DNA of 64,000 nt. Origin: Rhodospirillaceae bacterium. Lineage in GTDB: Bacteria > Pseudomonadota > Alphaproteobacteria > UBA828. A model generated the notes under the pieces. The model saw only the letters and a list, made by a program, of their open reading frames with translations. It was not told where the DNA came from and searched no databases. The position numbers were made by a program, and so were the translations under genes. The DNA lies in assembly GCA_002728135.1 (NCBI GenBank), contig PBVE01000020.1, positions 51,232 through 115,231 of the forward strand. The letters run 5' to 3'. This document shows, one piece after another, positions 7,948-17,991 of this stretch (within the stretch, counting starts at the first letter, position 1; every line of letters starts with the position of its first letter).

Positions 7948-8397
7948 ATGTTGCGCGTTAGCCGAATGGCTGATTATGCTGTATTACTAGCGACCTATAT
8001 TGGGCGCCATGAGAATGACCTCCATTCATCGGCAGGTTTATCTAGTGCAACTGGTATACCTGCCCCGACTGTTAGTAAATTATTAAAACATTTAGCTAGA
8101 GATAACATTCTTATTTCACAACGTGGAATACTTGGTGGTTACTCACTTGCACGTGCTGCAAAACTTATATCCGTTGCAGAAATAATAGTTTCCATTGATG
8201 GTCCTATTGCTATGACTGATTGTCTTTCAGCTGATAAAGATTGTGATCTACAAGAAAGTTGTAATGTTAAAGAGCCTTGGAAAAAAATTAGTGATGCAAT
8301 TAATAGTACTCTTACAGAATTGTCCCTAGAAAATATTATCCAAGGTAATGATCTAAAAGATTTTGCTCATACTTATGGGGGAGCGAAAGGTAAATGA
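7948..8397 (+). CDS. Rrf2-family Fe-S responsive transcriptional regulator of the SUF operon
   Basis: This 149-residue winged-helix regulator is of the IscR/Rrf2 family. The N-terminal helix-turn-helix is seen in [12 protein letters not shown] and [21 protein letters not shown], followed by the wing [10 protein letters not shown]. Three cysteines (C92, C99, C105) stand in almost the same places as the [2Fe-2S] ligands of IscR, so the protein probably senses cluster supply. I chose ATG 7948 because GGGGA lies seven bases upstream and the family begins [11 protein letters not shown]; an in-frame TTG at 7930 lacks this support. The gene overlaps sufB by four bases (ATGA). Repression of its own operon is likely. 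Confidence 0.92.
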   Translation: MLRVSRMADYAVLLATYIGRHENDLHSSAGLSSATGIPAPTVSKLLKHLARDNILISQRGILGGYSLARAAKLISVAEIIVSIDGPIAMTDCLSADKDCDLQESCNVKEPWKKISDAINSTLTELSLENIIQGNDLKDFAHTYGGAKGK

Positions 8398-9860
8398 AAG
8401 ATTCTGAAATTATTGGCAGAGACGAAGCTGAACTTATAGCGAATAAACCATATGAATATGGTTTTGTCACAGATATTGAGGCTGACTCTGCACCTCCTGG
8501 ATTGAACGAAGATATTATTCGTTTTATTTCTTCTAAAAAGTCTGAACCTGAATGGTTACTTAATTGGCGTTTAAATGCATTTGATAAATGGAAAAATGCT
8601 GTAGATAGTGAACCTGATTGGGCTAATGTGAGTTACCCTCCCATAAAATTTGAAGAAGCTTGTTATTATTCTGCACCAAAATCTAAAGTTGATGGGCCAA
8701 AAAGCCTTGAAGAAGTTGATCCCGAACTTCTTAAGACCTATGAAAAACTCGGAATTCCATTACGTGAACAAGAAATGCTAGCAGGGGTAGCTGTAGATGC
8801 CGTCTTCGATAGTGTATCTGTGGCAACAACATTTAAAGATAAGTTGTCTGAGTTAGGTGTTATTTTTTGTCCTATTTCTGAGGCAGTAAAAAACCATTCA
8901 GATTTGGTCAGGAAGTATTTAGGATCCGTGGTTCCGGTTACTGATAATTTTTACTCAACTCTTAATTCAGCAGTATTTACAGATGGATCTTTCGTTTACG
9001 TTCCTGAAGGCGTTAGGTGCCCAATGGAATTATCTACATACTTCAGGATTAATGCCGCTAATACTGGACAGTTCGAGAGAACCTTAATTATTGCAGAGCC
9101 TGATTCATATGTGAGCTATTTAGAAGGTTGCACAGCTCCTATGAGGGATGAAAATCAACTCCATGCAGCTGTCGTAGAGCTAGTAGCTTTAGATAATGCA
9201 GAAATTAAATATTCAACAGTACAGAATTGGTATCCAGGTGACGAAGAAGGTAATGGAGGAATATATAACTTTGTAACAAAAAGAGGGGCTTGTAGAGGAA
9301 ATAACTCTAAGATTTCTTGGACTCAAGTTGAGACAGGTTCGGCAATTACTTGGAAATATCCAAGTTGTATTTTACAAGGAGATGGTTCAGTTGGCGAGTT
9401 TTATTCGATTGCGATTACCAATAATCTCCAGCAGGCTGATACAGGAACCAAGATGGTTCATATTGGTAAGAATACAAAAAGTAGGATTATCTCAAAGGGC
9501 ATAGCCGCCGGCAAATCAAATAGTACTTACAGAGGTTTGGTAAGAATGCAGTCTGGAGCATCAGGTTCGAGGAATTACACACAATGTGATTCTCTTTTGC
9601 TCGGAAATCAATGTGGAGCACATACAATTCCATACATTGAGTCAAAAAACCAATCATCTGAAATCGAACATGAAGCTACAACATCCAAGATTAATGAGGA
9701 TCAACTCTTTTATTGTCGCCAAAGGGGGATTGGTGAGGAAGATGCAGTTGCCTTAATTGTTAATGGTTTTTGCCGAGAAGTATTACAAGAACTTCCAATG
9801 GAATTTGCTGTTGAAGCACAAAAACTGGTGGCTATTAGTTTAGAAGGAAGTGTTGGTTAA
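8394..9860 (+). CDS. sufB: Fe-S cluster assembly protein SufB
   Basis: This 488-residue scaffold subunit of the SufBCD complex builds Fe-S clusters. It has the usual SufB length and the characteristic stretches [26 protein letters not shown], a beta-helix core with KWSSQ-like [12 protein letters not shown], and the C-terminal [12 protein letters not shown] with the cluster-ligand region GIGEEDA. It is translationally coupled to the regulator upstream by an ATGA overlap and is followed by sufC after a short gap. Confidence 0.96.
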   Translation: MKDSEIIGRDEAELIANKPYEYGFVTDIEADSAPPGLNEDIIRFISSKKSEPEWLLNWRLNAFDKWKNAVDSEPDWANVSYPPIKFEEACYYSAPKSKVDGPKSLEEVDPELLKTYEKLGIPLREQEMLAGVAVDAVFDSVSVATTFKDKLSELGVIFCPISEAVKNHSDLVRKYLGSVVPVTDNFYSTLNSAVFTDGSFVYVPEGVRCPMELSTYFRINAANTGQFERTLIIAEPDSYVSYLEGCTAPMRDENQLHAAVVELVALDNAEIKYSTVQNWYPGDEEGNGGIYNFVTKRGACRGNNSKISWTQVETGSAITWKYPSCILQGDGSVGEFYSIAITNNLQQADTGTKMVHIGKNTKSRIISKGIAAGKSNSTYRGLVRMQSGASGSRNYTQCDSLLLGNQCGAHTIPYIESKNQSSEIEHEATTSKINEDQLFYCRQRGIGEEDAVALIVNGFCREVLQELPMEFAVEAQKLVAISLEGSVG

Positions 9861-9888
9861 TTATTTTTTCTGGGGGTTAAAGATTTTT

Positions 9889-10653
9889 ATGCCGTTATTA
9901 AATATTAAAGATTTATCCGTAACAATTGATTCCAAACCAATACTAGATCGCTTAAATCTATCTGTGGGTGAAGGAGAAGTCCATGCAGTTATGGGGCCAA
10001 ATGGTTGTGGAAAAAGTACACTTTCCCAAGTTTTAGCTGGGCGTGATTATTATGATGTAACTAATGGGAAAATTGAATTTTATGATAAAAACTTGTTTGA
10101 TTTAAGTCCTGAAGAAAGAGCTGGAGAAGGTATTTTTTTAGCTTTTCAATATCCTATTGAGATACCCGGTGTTCCTTGCGGAACTTTCCTGAAAGAATCC
10201 GTAAATGCTGTTAGGAAATATCGTAACGAACAACCTTATGATGCTATTGAATTTTTATCATTAATGAAGGATGCCTGCTCAAAAGTAGGTATAAACTCTG
10301 AAATGATGAAAAGAGCACTTAATGTAGGTTTTTCCGGAGGTGAGAAAAAAAGAAATGAAGTTCTTCAGATGGCTCTACTAAACCCAAGACTTGCAATCCT
10401 AGATGAAACAGATTCAGGTTTGGATGTGGATGCTCTTAAAATTGTTGCTGATGGAGTTAATTCTCTTCGTTCGCCCGATAGGTCAATTATAATAATCACA
10501 CATTATCAACGTATGCTTGAATATATAGTCCCTGATCATGTCCATGTTCTTTCCAAAGGAAAAATTTCTCATAGTGGAGGAATGGAATTAGTTGAGATTT
10601 TAGAACGCGATGGATACTCAGGTTTGGGTATTGACACAAAATCTCAAGGATAA
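9889..10653 (+). CDS. sufC: Fe-S cluster assembly ATPase SufC
   Basis: This 254-residue ABC-type ATPase drives the SufBCD complex. Walker A is GPNGCGKST, the signature motif is GFSGGEKKR, and Walker B is LAILDETDSGLD, all with the SufC-specific wording. ATG 9889 gives the normal N-terminus MPLLNIKDLSV. The longer reading frame from GTG 9850 overlaps the end of sufB and adds 13 unsupported residues. Confidence 0.96.
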   Translation: MPLLNIKDLSVTIDSKPILDRLNLSVGEGEVHAVMGPNGCGKSTLSQVLAGRDYYDVTNGKIEFYDKNLFDLSPEERAGEGIFLAFQYPIEIPGVPCGTFLKESVNAVRKYRNEQPYDAIEFLSLMKDACSKVGINSEMMKRALNVGFSGGEKKRNEVLQMALLNPRLAILDETDSGLDVDALKIVADGVNSLRSPDRSIIIITHYQRMLEYIVPDHVHVLSKGKISHSGGMELVEILERDGYSGLGIDTKSQG

Positions 10654-10659
10654 ATTTAA

Positions 10660-11910
10660 ATGTCTACTGGTGTAACAAAATCAAAAAAGATTGAATTTCC
10701 ATATGCAAATGCTGCATTACTTAAACTAGGTGTCACTGAAGGTGGTTTTCTACCATCTACAGCGGAAGAATCCTGGAAGTATACAAACCTTGCGAGACTC
10801 GCAAAAATACCCTTTGAAAATGGAAATACTACAAATTATCATTCAAATTTAGATCCTTCTTCTTCTGATAAATTCAATAACTTTTCTCATCAACTTTTCT
10901 TCATAAATGGTAAATTTATTAGCCATGATAATTTTTTCCCACCGTTACCAATGGGTATTAAAGTTGATTTGCTCGATAAGAAATCAAATAACAATGAATA
11001 TAAAAATAACTCGCTCCTATTCATGAATCAGAATCTTTGTAGTGACAGAGTAAAAATTACAATTGGTGCTAAAATAAAATTTAATGAACCTATATCACTA
11101 ATTTTTTATAATTATACAAAAGATAAACCTCTGGCTATTTACCCTAATGTTGAAATAGTTTTAGAAGAAGATTCTAATATAACTATCATTGAACAACATT
11201 TATCAGAGACATTATCTACATATTGGGAGAATTCGTTTATTGATATTGATTTGCATAAAAATGCTGAATTAAAACATTATAAACTTAATAATGGTTGTCC
11301 AGATACCTTGAGCACTTCTTATTCAAATGTTCTTCAAGATTTGAATTCTAAATATTTATGTTTCAATTTGGCTTATGGATCTACTCTCTATCGAAATGAA
11401 ACCCATGTATCGTTAAATGGCGAAAATTCTGAGTGTAATTTATATGAGGCACATTTGCTTAATCATAAGCAGCATGCTGACACAACTAGTATTATCTCTC
11501 ACAACGTACCAAATTGTATTAGTAAGAAATTATACCGTGGTGTTTTGAATGATAATTCTAGAGCTGTAGCTCAGGCTAAAGTTAAAGTTTCAAAATTAGC
11601 TCAGCTAACAGATGCTCAACAATTATTTAGAGGTATTCTTCTCTCCCCCAATGCTGAAATTAATACTAAACCTGAGTTAGAAATCTTTGCAGATGATGTC
11701 AAATGTAGCCATGGAGCAGCAGTGGGCTCCCTTGATGAGGAACAAATTTTTTACTTGCGTAGTAGAGGCCTTAATGAATCAGCTAGTAAGATACTTCTTA
11801 TTGAGGCTTTTATGAATGAGCACTTTGCCATGATTGAAAATCCAAGGATAAGAGAATTGATGCTAGGTGTATTTGATAATTGGATAACTATTCACAGAAA
11901 GCATAATTAG
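10660..11910 (+). CDS. sufD: Fe-S cluster assembly protein SufD
   Basis: This 416-residue paralogue of SufB partners with SufB and SufC. The conserved C-terminal half is clear: YRGVLNDNSRAVAQAKV, then DAQQLFRGILLSPNAEINTKPELEIFADDVKCSHGAAVG with the functional Cys and His, and LRSRGLNESAS. The N-terminal half is much less conserved and is Asn-, Lys- and Ser-rich here, in keeping with the AT-rich genome. Six bases separate it from sufC and two from sufS. Confidence 0.93.
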   Translation: MSTGVTKSKKIEFPYANAALLKLGVTEGGFLPSTAEESWKYTNLARLAKIPFENGNTTNYHSNLDPSSSDKFNNFSHQLFFINGKFISHDNFFPPLPMGIKVDLLDKKSNNNEYKNNSLLFMNQNLCSDRVKITIGAKIKFNEPISLIFYNYTKDKPLAIYPNVEIVLEEDSNITIIEQHLSETLSTYWENSFIDIDLHKNAELKHYKLNNGCPDTLSTSYSNVLQDLNSKYLCFNLAYGSTLYRNETHVSLNGENSECNLYEAHLLNHKQHADTTSIISHNVPNCISKKLYRGVLNDNSRAVAQAKVKVSKLAQLTDAQQLFRGILLSPNAEINTKPELEIFADDVKCSHGAAVGSLDEEQIFYLRSRGLNESASKILLIEAFMNEHFAMIENPRIRELMLGVFDNWITIHRKHN

Positions 11911-11912
11911 AT

Positions 11913-13157
11913 ATGGCTAATGAGATAAGTGACCAAGTTAATTTAAGGTTTAATAATTGGAAATCAGATTTTCCTTTATTATCATCTAATGCTACCAGTA
12001 AAAAATTAATATATTTAGATAGTGCTGCAAGTGCTCAAAAACCTCAAATTGTTATTGATAGTATGAAAAGTTTTTATGAATCTGAATATGCTAATATTCA
12101 TCGTGGAGTTTATGAATTAAGTGAAAAAGCAACAATTGCGTATGAAGGGGCAAGAAAAAGTGTTTCAGAATTCATAGGTGCTTCAAAAGTAGAGGAAATT
12201 GTTTTTACAAAAGGTGCGACTGAATCAATAAATTTAGTTGCTTCAAGTTGGGGTGCTCAAAATTTAACAAGTGATGATGAGATTTTAATTACAACAATGG
12301 AACACCATGCAAATATCGTGCCCTGGCACCTTTTACATAAACGCACTGGTGTTAAAATAAAAGCTGTAAATATAGATGAAAATGGAGAATTAGATATTGA
12401 TCACTTTCACCAACTTTTAACTAAAAAAACTAAATTAGTTTCCATTACCCAAACATCAAATGCATTGGGAGTTAATACTCCCTTGAGTGAAATAATAGAT
12501 ACTGCACATTCTCTTAATGCTCTTGTTCTAGTTGATGGTTGCCAAGGTATAGTTCATAAACGTGTAGATTTGCAGCAACTAGATGCTGATTTTTATGTTT
12601 TTTCTGGACACAAACTTTATGGTCCAAGTGGTATTGGTGTTTTGTATGGAAAATATGACATCTTAGAATCTATGCAACCGTATCAAGGTGGTGGAGATAT
12701 GATTGTAACAGTCACTACCAATGATAGCACTTATGCCAAGCCACCATACAGATTTGAAGCTGGGACACCTCCGATTGCAAGTGCAGTTGGATTAGCTCAA
12801 GCAATTAAATACATTTCTAATATTGGCATGGAATTTATAGCTCTACATGAGCATAGTCTTATGAAATACGCATCAAAATCATTGCAGGACGCTAATATAG
12901 TAAAATTATTTTCTCAAATAGATGATAAGGCGGCTATCATCTCTTTTAATTTTGATGATGTACATCCTCATGATGTTGGAACTATCCTTGATAATGAAGG
13001 TATTGCTGTGCGTGCAGGTCATCATTGTGCTCAACCTACAATGAGCCATTTTGGTGTTTCTGGGACAGTTAGGGCATCATTCGGTCTTTATAATGATTTT
13101 AATGATATTGACGCTTTAATCTCGGGTTTACATAAAGTTAAGGAGATTTTTAAATAA
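11913..13157 (+). CDS. sufS: Cysteine desulfurase SufS
   Basis: This 414-residue class V PLP enzyme takes sulfur from cysteine to feed Fe-S assembly. The PLP lysine K234 is in FSGHKLYGPSG, the catalytic cysteine C372 is in RAGHHCAQP, and the cofactor-stacking His is in TTMEHHANIVPW. The RASFGLYN near the end is a type II (SufS/CsdA) mark. Its last base is the first base of the sufU ATG. Confidence 0.96.
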   Translation: MANEISDQVNLRFNNWKSDFPLLSSNATSKKLIYLDSAASAQKPQIVIDSMKSFYESEYANIHRGVYELSEKATIAYEGARKSVSEFIGASKVEEIVFTKGATESINLVASSWGAQNLTSDDEILITTMEHHANIVPWHLLHKRTGVKIKAVNIDENGELDIDHFHQLLTKKTKLVSITQTSNALGVNTPLSEIIDTAHSLNALVLVDGCQGIVHKRVDLQQLDADFYVFSGHKLYGPSGIGVLYGKYDILESMQPYQGGGDMIVTVTTNDSTYAKPPYRFEAGTPPIASAVGLAQAIKYISNIGMEFIALHEHSLMKYASKSLQDANIVKLFSQIDDKAAIISFNFDDVHPHDVGTILDNEGIAVRAGHHCAQPTMSHFGVSGTVRASFGLYNDFNDIDALISGLHKVKEIFK

Positions 13158-13618
13158 TGTCAGAGTTGAGGGATTTATATCAAGAGGTGATATTAGATCA
13201 TGGAAAATCACCTCGTAACTTTGGTAAATTAGAGTCAAAAACTGCTGATGCACATGGCCATAATCCACTTTGTGGGGATACAATAACTATCTACTTAGAA
13301 TTAGATAAGGATGTAATTAAGGATATTTCATTTGAAGGAAGGGGATGTGCCATCTCTCTCGCATCGGCCTCTTTAATGACAGGCCTTTTAAAAGGTAAAA
13401 ATATGGATGATGCTCAGGTTTTATTTGCACATTTTCATAAACTTGTATCGGATAGTAACAAAACTATGAGTGTTAACATTCCTACAGATGATCTGCAAAA
13501 GCTCGATGTTCTTGCTGGAGTACGTGACTATCCAATGCGTGTAAAATGCGCAACATTAGCTTGGCACACATTTAATGCTGCTTTACAGAATAACACTGAA
13601 GAGGTCACTACAGAATGA
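13157..13618 (+). CDS. sufU: SufU-type sulfur transfer/scaffold protein
   Basis: This 153-residue protein is of the IscU/SufU fold. Its three cysteines are in NPLCGDT (C39, with D41), GRGCAIS (C64) and VKCATLAW (C131). The insertion of about twenty residues between the second and third cysteines marks it as SufU rather than IscU. SufU accepts sulfur from SufS in a zinc-dependent way. The start ATG overlaps the last base of sufS and the stop overlaps the sufT start, so the three are coupled. Confidence 0.92.
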   Translation: MSELRDLYQEVILDHGKSPRNFGKLESKTADAHGHNPLCGDTITIYLELDKDVIKDISFEGRGCAISLASASLMTGLLKGKNMDDAQVLFAHFHKLVSDSNKTMSVNIPTDDLQKLDVLAGVRDYPMRVKCATLAWHTFNAALQNNTEEVTTE

Positions 13619-14145
13619 TGAAAGTTTTACGCAATATACTAAATCATAAGCCAAGTTCTATGGATATAAATAGTACCTCTGATAAAAAACAGACTTATAC
13701 TTCATGGACCCCAACTGAAACTGAAGATATTTCTAACATTGAAAATAATACAAACGAATATAATGATGATAATTTAGAAGAAAAAATAAATTTAGATGAG
13801 GTAAACGAATTCAAAGAAAAAAAATCTGAATCTGAAGGCACAAAATTAGAAACAAAAATTATTGATGCAATACGGCTAGTTTATGACCCAGAAATACCCG
13901 TAAATATATACGAATTAGGATTAATTTATGATATTGATATATCTGAAAAGAATGATGTTAATATTCAGATGACCTTAACGGCTCCAGGTTGCCCTGTAGC
14001 CGGTGATATGCCTCATTGGGTTTCTGCAGCAATTGAAAGTAACGTTGATGAAATTTCTGAAGTAAATGTAGAAATAGTATGGGAACCACCTTGGTCGACA
14101 GAAATGATGTCAGAAGCAGCGAAACTAGAACTGGGATACCTTTAG
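13615..14145 (+). CDS. sufT: SufT/MIP18-family (DUF59) Fe-S assembly protein with long acidic N-terminal tail
   Basis: The C-terminal 100 residues form a MIP18-like domain. It has YDPEIPVNIYELGLIYDI, then LTAPGCPVAGDMP with the conserved cysteine, and VWEPPWS. SufT proteins help to mature Fe-S proteins, particularly under high demand. About 75 residues in front are acidic and rich in Asn, Glu and Ser and have no domain I recognise. This is probably a disordered extension. The ATGATG start overlaps sufU. Confidence 0.88.
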   Translation: MMKVLRNILNHKPSSMDINSTSDKKQTYTSWTPTETEDISNIENNTNEYNDDNLEEKINLDEVNEFKEKKSESEGTKLETKIIDAIRLVYDPEIPVNIYELGLIYDIDISEKNDVNIQMTLTAPGCPVAGDMPHWVSAAIESNVDEISEVNVEIVWEPPWSTEMMSEAAKLELGYL

Positions 14146-14157
14146 TAAGAGGTTGAG

Positions 14158-14496
14158 ATGAAAGCACTTTTATCAGTAACAGAAACTGCACTTAAACGTA
14201 TTGAAAAACTAATGTCTTTATCCGATGACAATGATGTTATAGGTATAAAAATAGGAGTTAATAATGCGGGATGTTCTGGCATGAGCTATACAATGGACTA
14301 TACTTCAGAGATTGCACCTCATGATGAAGTAATCGAATTCAATGATACTAAAATCATTGTAGAAGCAGCAGCTGTAATGTTTCTTATAGGTACAGAACTT
14401 GATTACAAGGAAGAAAAATTAGAGAGCACATTCGTTTTTAATAACCCAAATGCAACCAGCACATGCGGTTGTGGTGAGAGCTTTTCTGTAAATTAG
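14158..14496 (+). CDS. sufA: A-type Fe-S carrier protein SufA
   Basis: This 112-residue A-type carrier has the three invariant cysteines: C39 in NAGCSGMSY, and C103 and C105 in STCGCGESF. It receives clusters from SufBCD and hands them to apo-proteins. It follows sufT after twelve bases with a GAGG ribosome site and ends the operon. A small hairpin lies between it and the convergent glnA. Confidence 0.94.
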   Translation: MKALLSVTETALKRIEKLMSLSDDNDVIGIKIGVNNAGCSGMSYTMDYTSEIAPHDEVIEFNDTKIIVEAAAVMFLIGTELDYKEEKLESTFVFNNPNATSTCGCGESFSVN

Positions 14497-14528
14497 CTAC
14501 TCAAGAAAATTTATATATTAATAAATAT

Positions 14529-14546
14529 ATTCAGTTATATCTGAAT
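14529..14546. terminator. Possible bidirectional terminator between sufA and glnA
   Basis: ATTCAG and CTGAAT form a perfect six-base stem with a TTATAT loop, in the 54-base gap between two convergent genes. There is no proper T-run, so this is a weak call. Confidence 0.35.
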
Positions 14547-14550
14547 TGGT

Positions 14551-15960
14551 CTAAGAGCTATAATACATTTCAAACTCAACTGGATGGGGCGTTAAGTCAT
14601 ATTTTTCAACTTCTTGGAATTTTAATTCTAAATAACCATTTATTAGGTCGTCTGTGAATACTTCTCCCTTTTTTAGATATTCACGATCTTCATCAAGTGA
14701 AACTAATGCCTCATGAAGAGTTCCACAAACAGTATCAATATTATCTAGACTCTCTGGAGGTAAATCATAAAGATTCTTGTCCATAGCATCACCAGGATTA
14801 ATTTTATTTTCAATCCCATCTAACCCAGCCATTAACATTGCTGAAAATGCAAGATATGGGTTCGCTGTTGGGTCAGGAAATCTAACCTCAACCCTTTTAC
14901 CATTAGGACTTGATGCATGTGGAATACGGCAAGATGCTGATCTATTACGTGCTGAATATGCCAGCAATACTGGGGCCTCAAATCCAGGGATTAGTCGTTT
15001 ATAACTGTTCGTGCTTGGGTTAGTAAACGCGTTGAGAGATTTTGCATGTTTAATAATACCACCTATATAGTGGATCGCTGTTTCTGAAAGGTCTGCATAT
15101 CCTGTTCCAGCAAATAATGGTTTCTTATTTTTCCAAATAGATTGATGTACATGCATTCCTGAACCATTATCCCCAAAAATTGGTTTAGGCATAAAAGTTG
15201 CTGTTTTTCCATATGAATGAGCGGTCATTTGAACTACGTACTTGTATATTTGAGTCTGGTCTGCAGTTTTTAGCAAAGTATCAAATGTAAATCCGAGCTC
15301 ATTTTGACTTGGAGCAACTTCATGATGATGTTTTTCGACCTTAATTCCCATAGAAAGCATATGAATAACCATCTCAGCTCTCATATCTGCCATTGAGTCT
15401 ACAGGTTGAACAGGCAGATAACCACCTTTTATTCCGGGGCGATGCCCTGAATTACCGCCTTCATATAAACGGTTATTGTTATATGCACCTTCTTCTTGGT
15501 CTATTTCATAACCAGTGTTGTTTGATGAAACATTATAACGTACATCATCAAATACAAAAAACTCTGCTTCAGGACCAAAATAAGCTGTATCACCTATACC
15601 TGAATATTGAAGATAAGCTTCTGCTCTATTAGCTACTCCCCGTGGACAACGAGAGTAAGATTGCCCTGTTGATGGCTCTATAATATCACATATGACTACA
15701 ATAGTTGGTTGAGCTGCAAATGGATCAATGCTTGCAGACCTTAAATCTGGCATAAGTATCATATCAGATTCATGGATTTCTTTCCATCCAGCTATAGAAG
15801 AACCATCAAATAATATTCCATCAGTGCACATATCTTCGTCAACAGTTTTAATATGCTGGGATGTGTGATGCCATTTACCGCGAGGATCAGTAAATCTAAA
15901 ATCTACAAATTGAATTGCATTATCTTGTATAAGTTGATTAAAATTTTTAAAATCGCTCAT
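14551..15960 (-). CDS. glnA: Glutamine synthetase type I
   Basis: This 469-residue enzyme makes glutamine from glutamate, ammonia and ATP. The length and motifs are those of GSI-beta: FDGSSIAGW, the metal site in [10 protein letters not shown], the ATP loop [17 protein letters not shown], and NRSASCRIP. The adenylylation tyrosine is present in NLYDLPPE, so regulation by GlnE is expected. It follows glnB on the same strand with about 100 bases between, a normal alphaproteobacterial pair. Confidence 0.97.
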   Translation of the reverse strand: MSDFKNFNQLIQDNAIQFVDFRFTDPRGKWHHTSQHIKTVDEDMCTDGILFDGSSIAGWKEIHESDMILMPDLRSASIDPFAAQPTIVVICDIIEPSTGQSYSRCPRGVANRAEAYLQYSGIGDTAYFGPEAEFFVFDDVRYNVSSNNTGYEIDQEEGAYNNNRLYEGGNSGHRPGIKGGYLPVQPVDSMADMRAEMVIHMLSMGIKVEKHHHEVAPSQNELGFTFDTLLKTADQTQIYKYVVQMTAHSYGKTATFMPKPIFGDNGSGMHVHQSIWKNKKPLFAGTGYADLSETAIHYIGGIIKHAKSLNAFTNPSTNSYKRLIPGFEAPVLLAYSARNRSASCRIPHASSPNGKRVEVRFPDPTANPYLAFSAMLMAGLDGIENKINPGDAMDKNLYDLPPESLDNIDTVCGTLHEALVSLDEDREYLKKGEVFTDDLINGYLELKFQEVEKYDLTPHPVEFEMYYSS

Positions 15961-16010
15961 TAATTAGGCCTTCTATTTAAATGTAGAATGTGTAGATAAA
16001 TAAAATCGAT

Positions 16011-16038
16011 AATTGTTATTTTATTAGTATTAACAATT
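16011..16038 (-). other. Hairpin between glnB and glnA
   Basis: AATTGTTA and TAACAATT form a perfect eight-base stem around a 12-base AT-rich loop. It lies in the glnB-glnA gap and could be a partial terminator, an RNA stability element or nothing more than AT-rich chance. Confidence 0.35.
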
Positions 16039-16063
16039 ACCTAATTTTGGATTTAGACTAATC

Positions 16064-16489
<426 letters not shown>

Positions 16490-16595
16490 CTAAAAAATAT
16501 ATAAACTAAGTTCCTATAGTACGTATAGTTATTAAAAAATAATAGGTATATTTAATAAATTAATTAAAATTTAATTTTTAAACTGAAGGTAACCC

Positions 16596-17768
16596 GTGAG
16601 AGTAGCAAACCGAATTAAGAATTTAGGCACTGAGTCAGCATTCAATGTACTTGCCAGAGCAAATGAACTTGAAAAACAAGGAAGGTCGATAATAAATCTA
16701 GGTATTGGACAGCCAGATTTTAGAACGCCTGATAACGTAGTTGAAGCTGCAAAAAAGGCGTTAATTGATGGACATCACGGTTATACACCTGCAAATGGTA
16801 TTATAGAGCTTAGAGAAGCTGTTAGTGCAGACATATTATTACGGAGAAAAGCAAAGATAAATCCAGATAATATAATGATTTTACCAGGTGGGAAGGTAAC
16901 AATATTTTTTTCAGCTTTAATATTTGGACAACCTGGAAATGAAATAATTTATCCTGACCCAGGATTTCCAATCTATAAATCTGCCATTGAATTTTCAGGA
17001 TCTAAACCTGTTCCCTTCCGTGTAGATGAAAACAATAATTTTTCTTTTAAAGCTGATGACATACTAGATAAAATCACTCACTCAACTAGTTTGATAATTA
17101 TTAACAGTCCTGGCAACCCTACCGGGGGAGTAGTAAGCCAACAAGAGGTTGATTCTTTAGTCAAAGGTCTGGAGGATTTTCCTAATGTGTTTGTGCTTAG
17201 TGATGAGATATATTCTCGTATTACTTATGGGTCAGCAAAACATTATTCACTACTTCAATACCCATCTATACGTAATAGATTAATTTTACTTGATGGTTGG
17301 TCAAAAACCTACGCAATGACTGGCTGGCGTATAGGTTATAGTGTGTGGCCAAAAAAACTTATTGAAACTGTCACACGACTTTCTATTAATAATCATTCTT
17401 GTGTTAATGCAATGACTCAATTTGCTGCATTGGAGGCTTTAAATGGACCTCAAGACTCAGTTGATCATATGATAAAGAGTTTTGAGGAAAGAAGAAAAAT
17501 TATAGTAGAAGCATTATCAAGCATTAAAGAATTTAAATGCTCTAATCCTGAAGGTGCATTTTATGTTATGCCAGACATTTCTGCCACAGGTAAAAAATCT
17601 AAAGATTTACAAGATAATTTACTTGAGAACGTTGGAGTAGCAACAATATCTGGCACAAGTTTTGGTGATTTTGGAGAGGGTTTTCTAAGATTTTCTTATG
17701 CTACAAGTAAAGAGAATATTTTGGAAGCTGTTAATAGAATAAAACAATACTTAGATTCTGTAATTTAG
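16596..17768 (+). CDS. Class I/II aminotransferase (aspartate aminotransferase-like)
   Basis: This 390-residue PLP aminotransferase starts at GTG with GAAGGT upstream. Family marks are LGIGQPDF near residue 35, GYTPANG, NSPGNPTGG, the SDEIYSRI loop, the PLP lysine in LDGWSKTYAMTGWRIGY, and the C-terminal substrate-binding arginine in FLRFSYA. It belongs to the broad aspartate/aromatic/alanine group. Substrate preference cannot be told from sequence. It diverges from glnB, which fits nitrogen metabolism but is weak evidence. Confidence 0.9.
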   Translation: MRVANRIKNLGTESAFNVLARANELEKQGRSIINLGIGQPDFRTPDNVVEAAKKALIDGHHGYTPANGIIELREAVSADILLRRKAKINPDNIMILPGGKVTIFFSALIFGQPGNEIIYPDPGFPIYKSAIEFSGSKPVPFRVDENNNFSFKADDILDKITHSTSLIIINSPGNPTGGVVSQQEVDSLVKGLEDFPNVFVLSDEIYSRITYGSAKHYSLLQYPSIRNRLILLDGWSKTYAMTGWRIGYSVWPKKLIETVTRLSINNHSCVNAMTQFAALEALNGPQDSVDHMIKSFEERRKIIVEALSSIKEFKCSNPEGAFYVMPDISATGKKSKDLQDNLLENVGVATISGTSFGDFGEGFLRFSYATSKENILEAVNRIKQYLDSVI

Positions 17769-17779
17769 TAGTGTTATAG

Positions 17780-17818
17780 TTAATGCAATTTCTTGACGAT
17801 AGCTTATCGTTGCATTAA
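17780..17818. other. Imperfect inverted repeat after the aminotransferase gene
   Basis: TTAATGCAA at 17780-17788 is the exact reverse complement of TTGCATTAA at 17810-17818. An inner CGATA/TATCG pair (17797-17801, 17805-17809) extends it with an unpaired bulge on the 5' side. It lies twelve bases after the stop. It could end the transcript, although no T-run follows. Confidence 0.4.
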
Positions 17819-17849
17819 TCAATAATTAATTGCATTTATATTTCTTTAG

Positions 17850-17927
17850 GGCGGGCGTAGCTCAGCTGGTTAGAGCACCTGATTGTGGTTCAGGGGGCCG
17901 TGGGTTCAAATCCCATCGCTCGCCCCA
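17850..17927 (+). tRNA. tRNA-His (anticodon GTG) with encoded G-1 and C73
   Basis: The acceptor stem is GCGGGCG (17851-17857) with CGCTCGC (17917-17923). The anticodon loop is GATTGTGGTT with anticodon GTG, the T-loop GTTCAAATC, and CCA is encoded. The base before the stem is G and the discriminator is C, giving the classic extra G-1:C73 pair used by histidyl-tRNA synthetase. Confidence 0.96.
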
Positions 17928-17991
17928 GTTATGCAGATAATATAGTTGTAGATTCCTGTTTAAATTCTTATTCATGTGACAAATATATATC

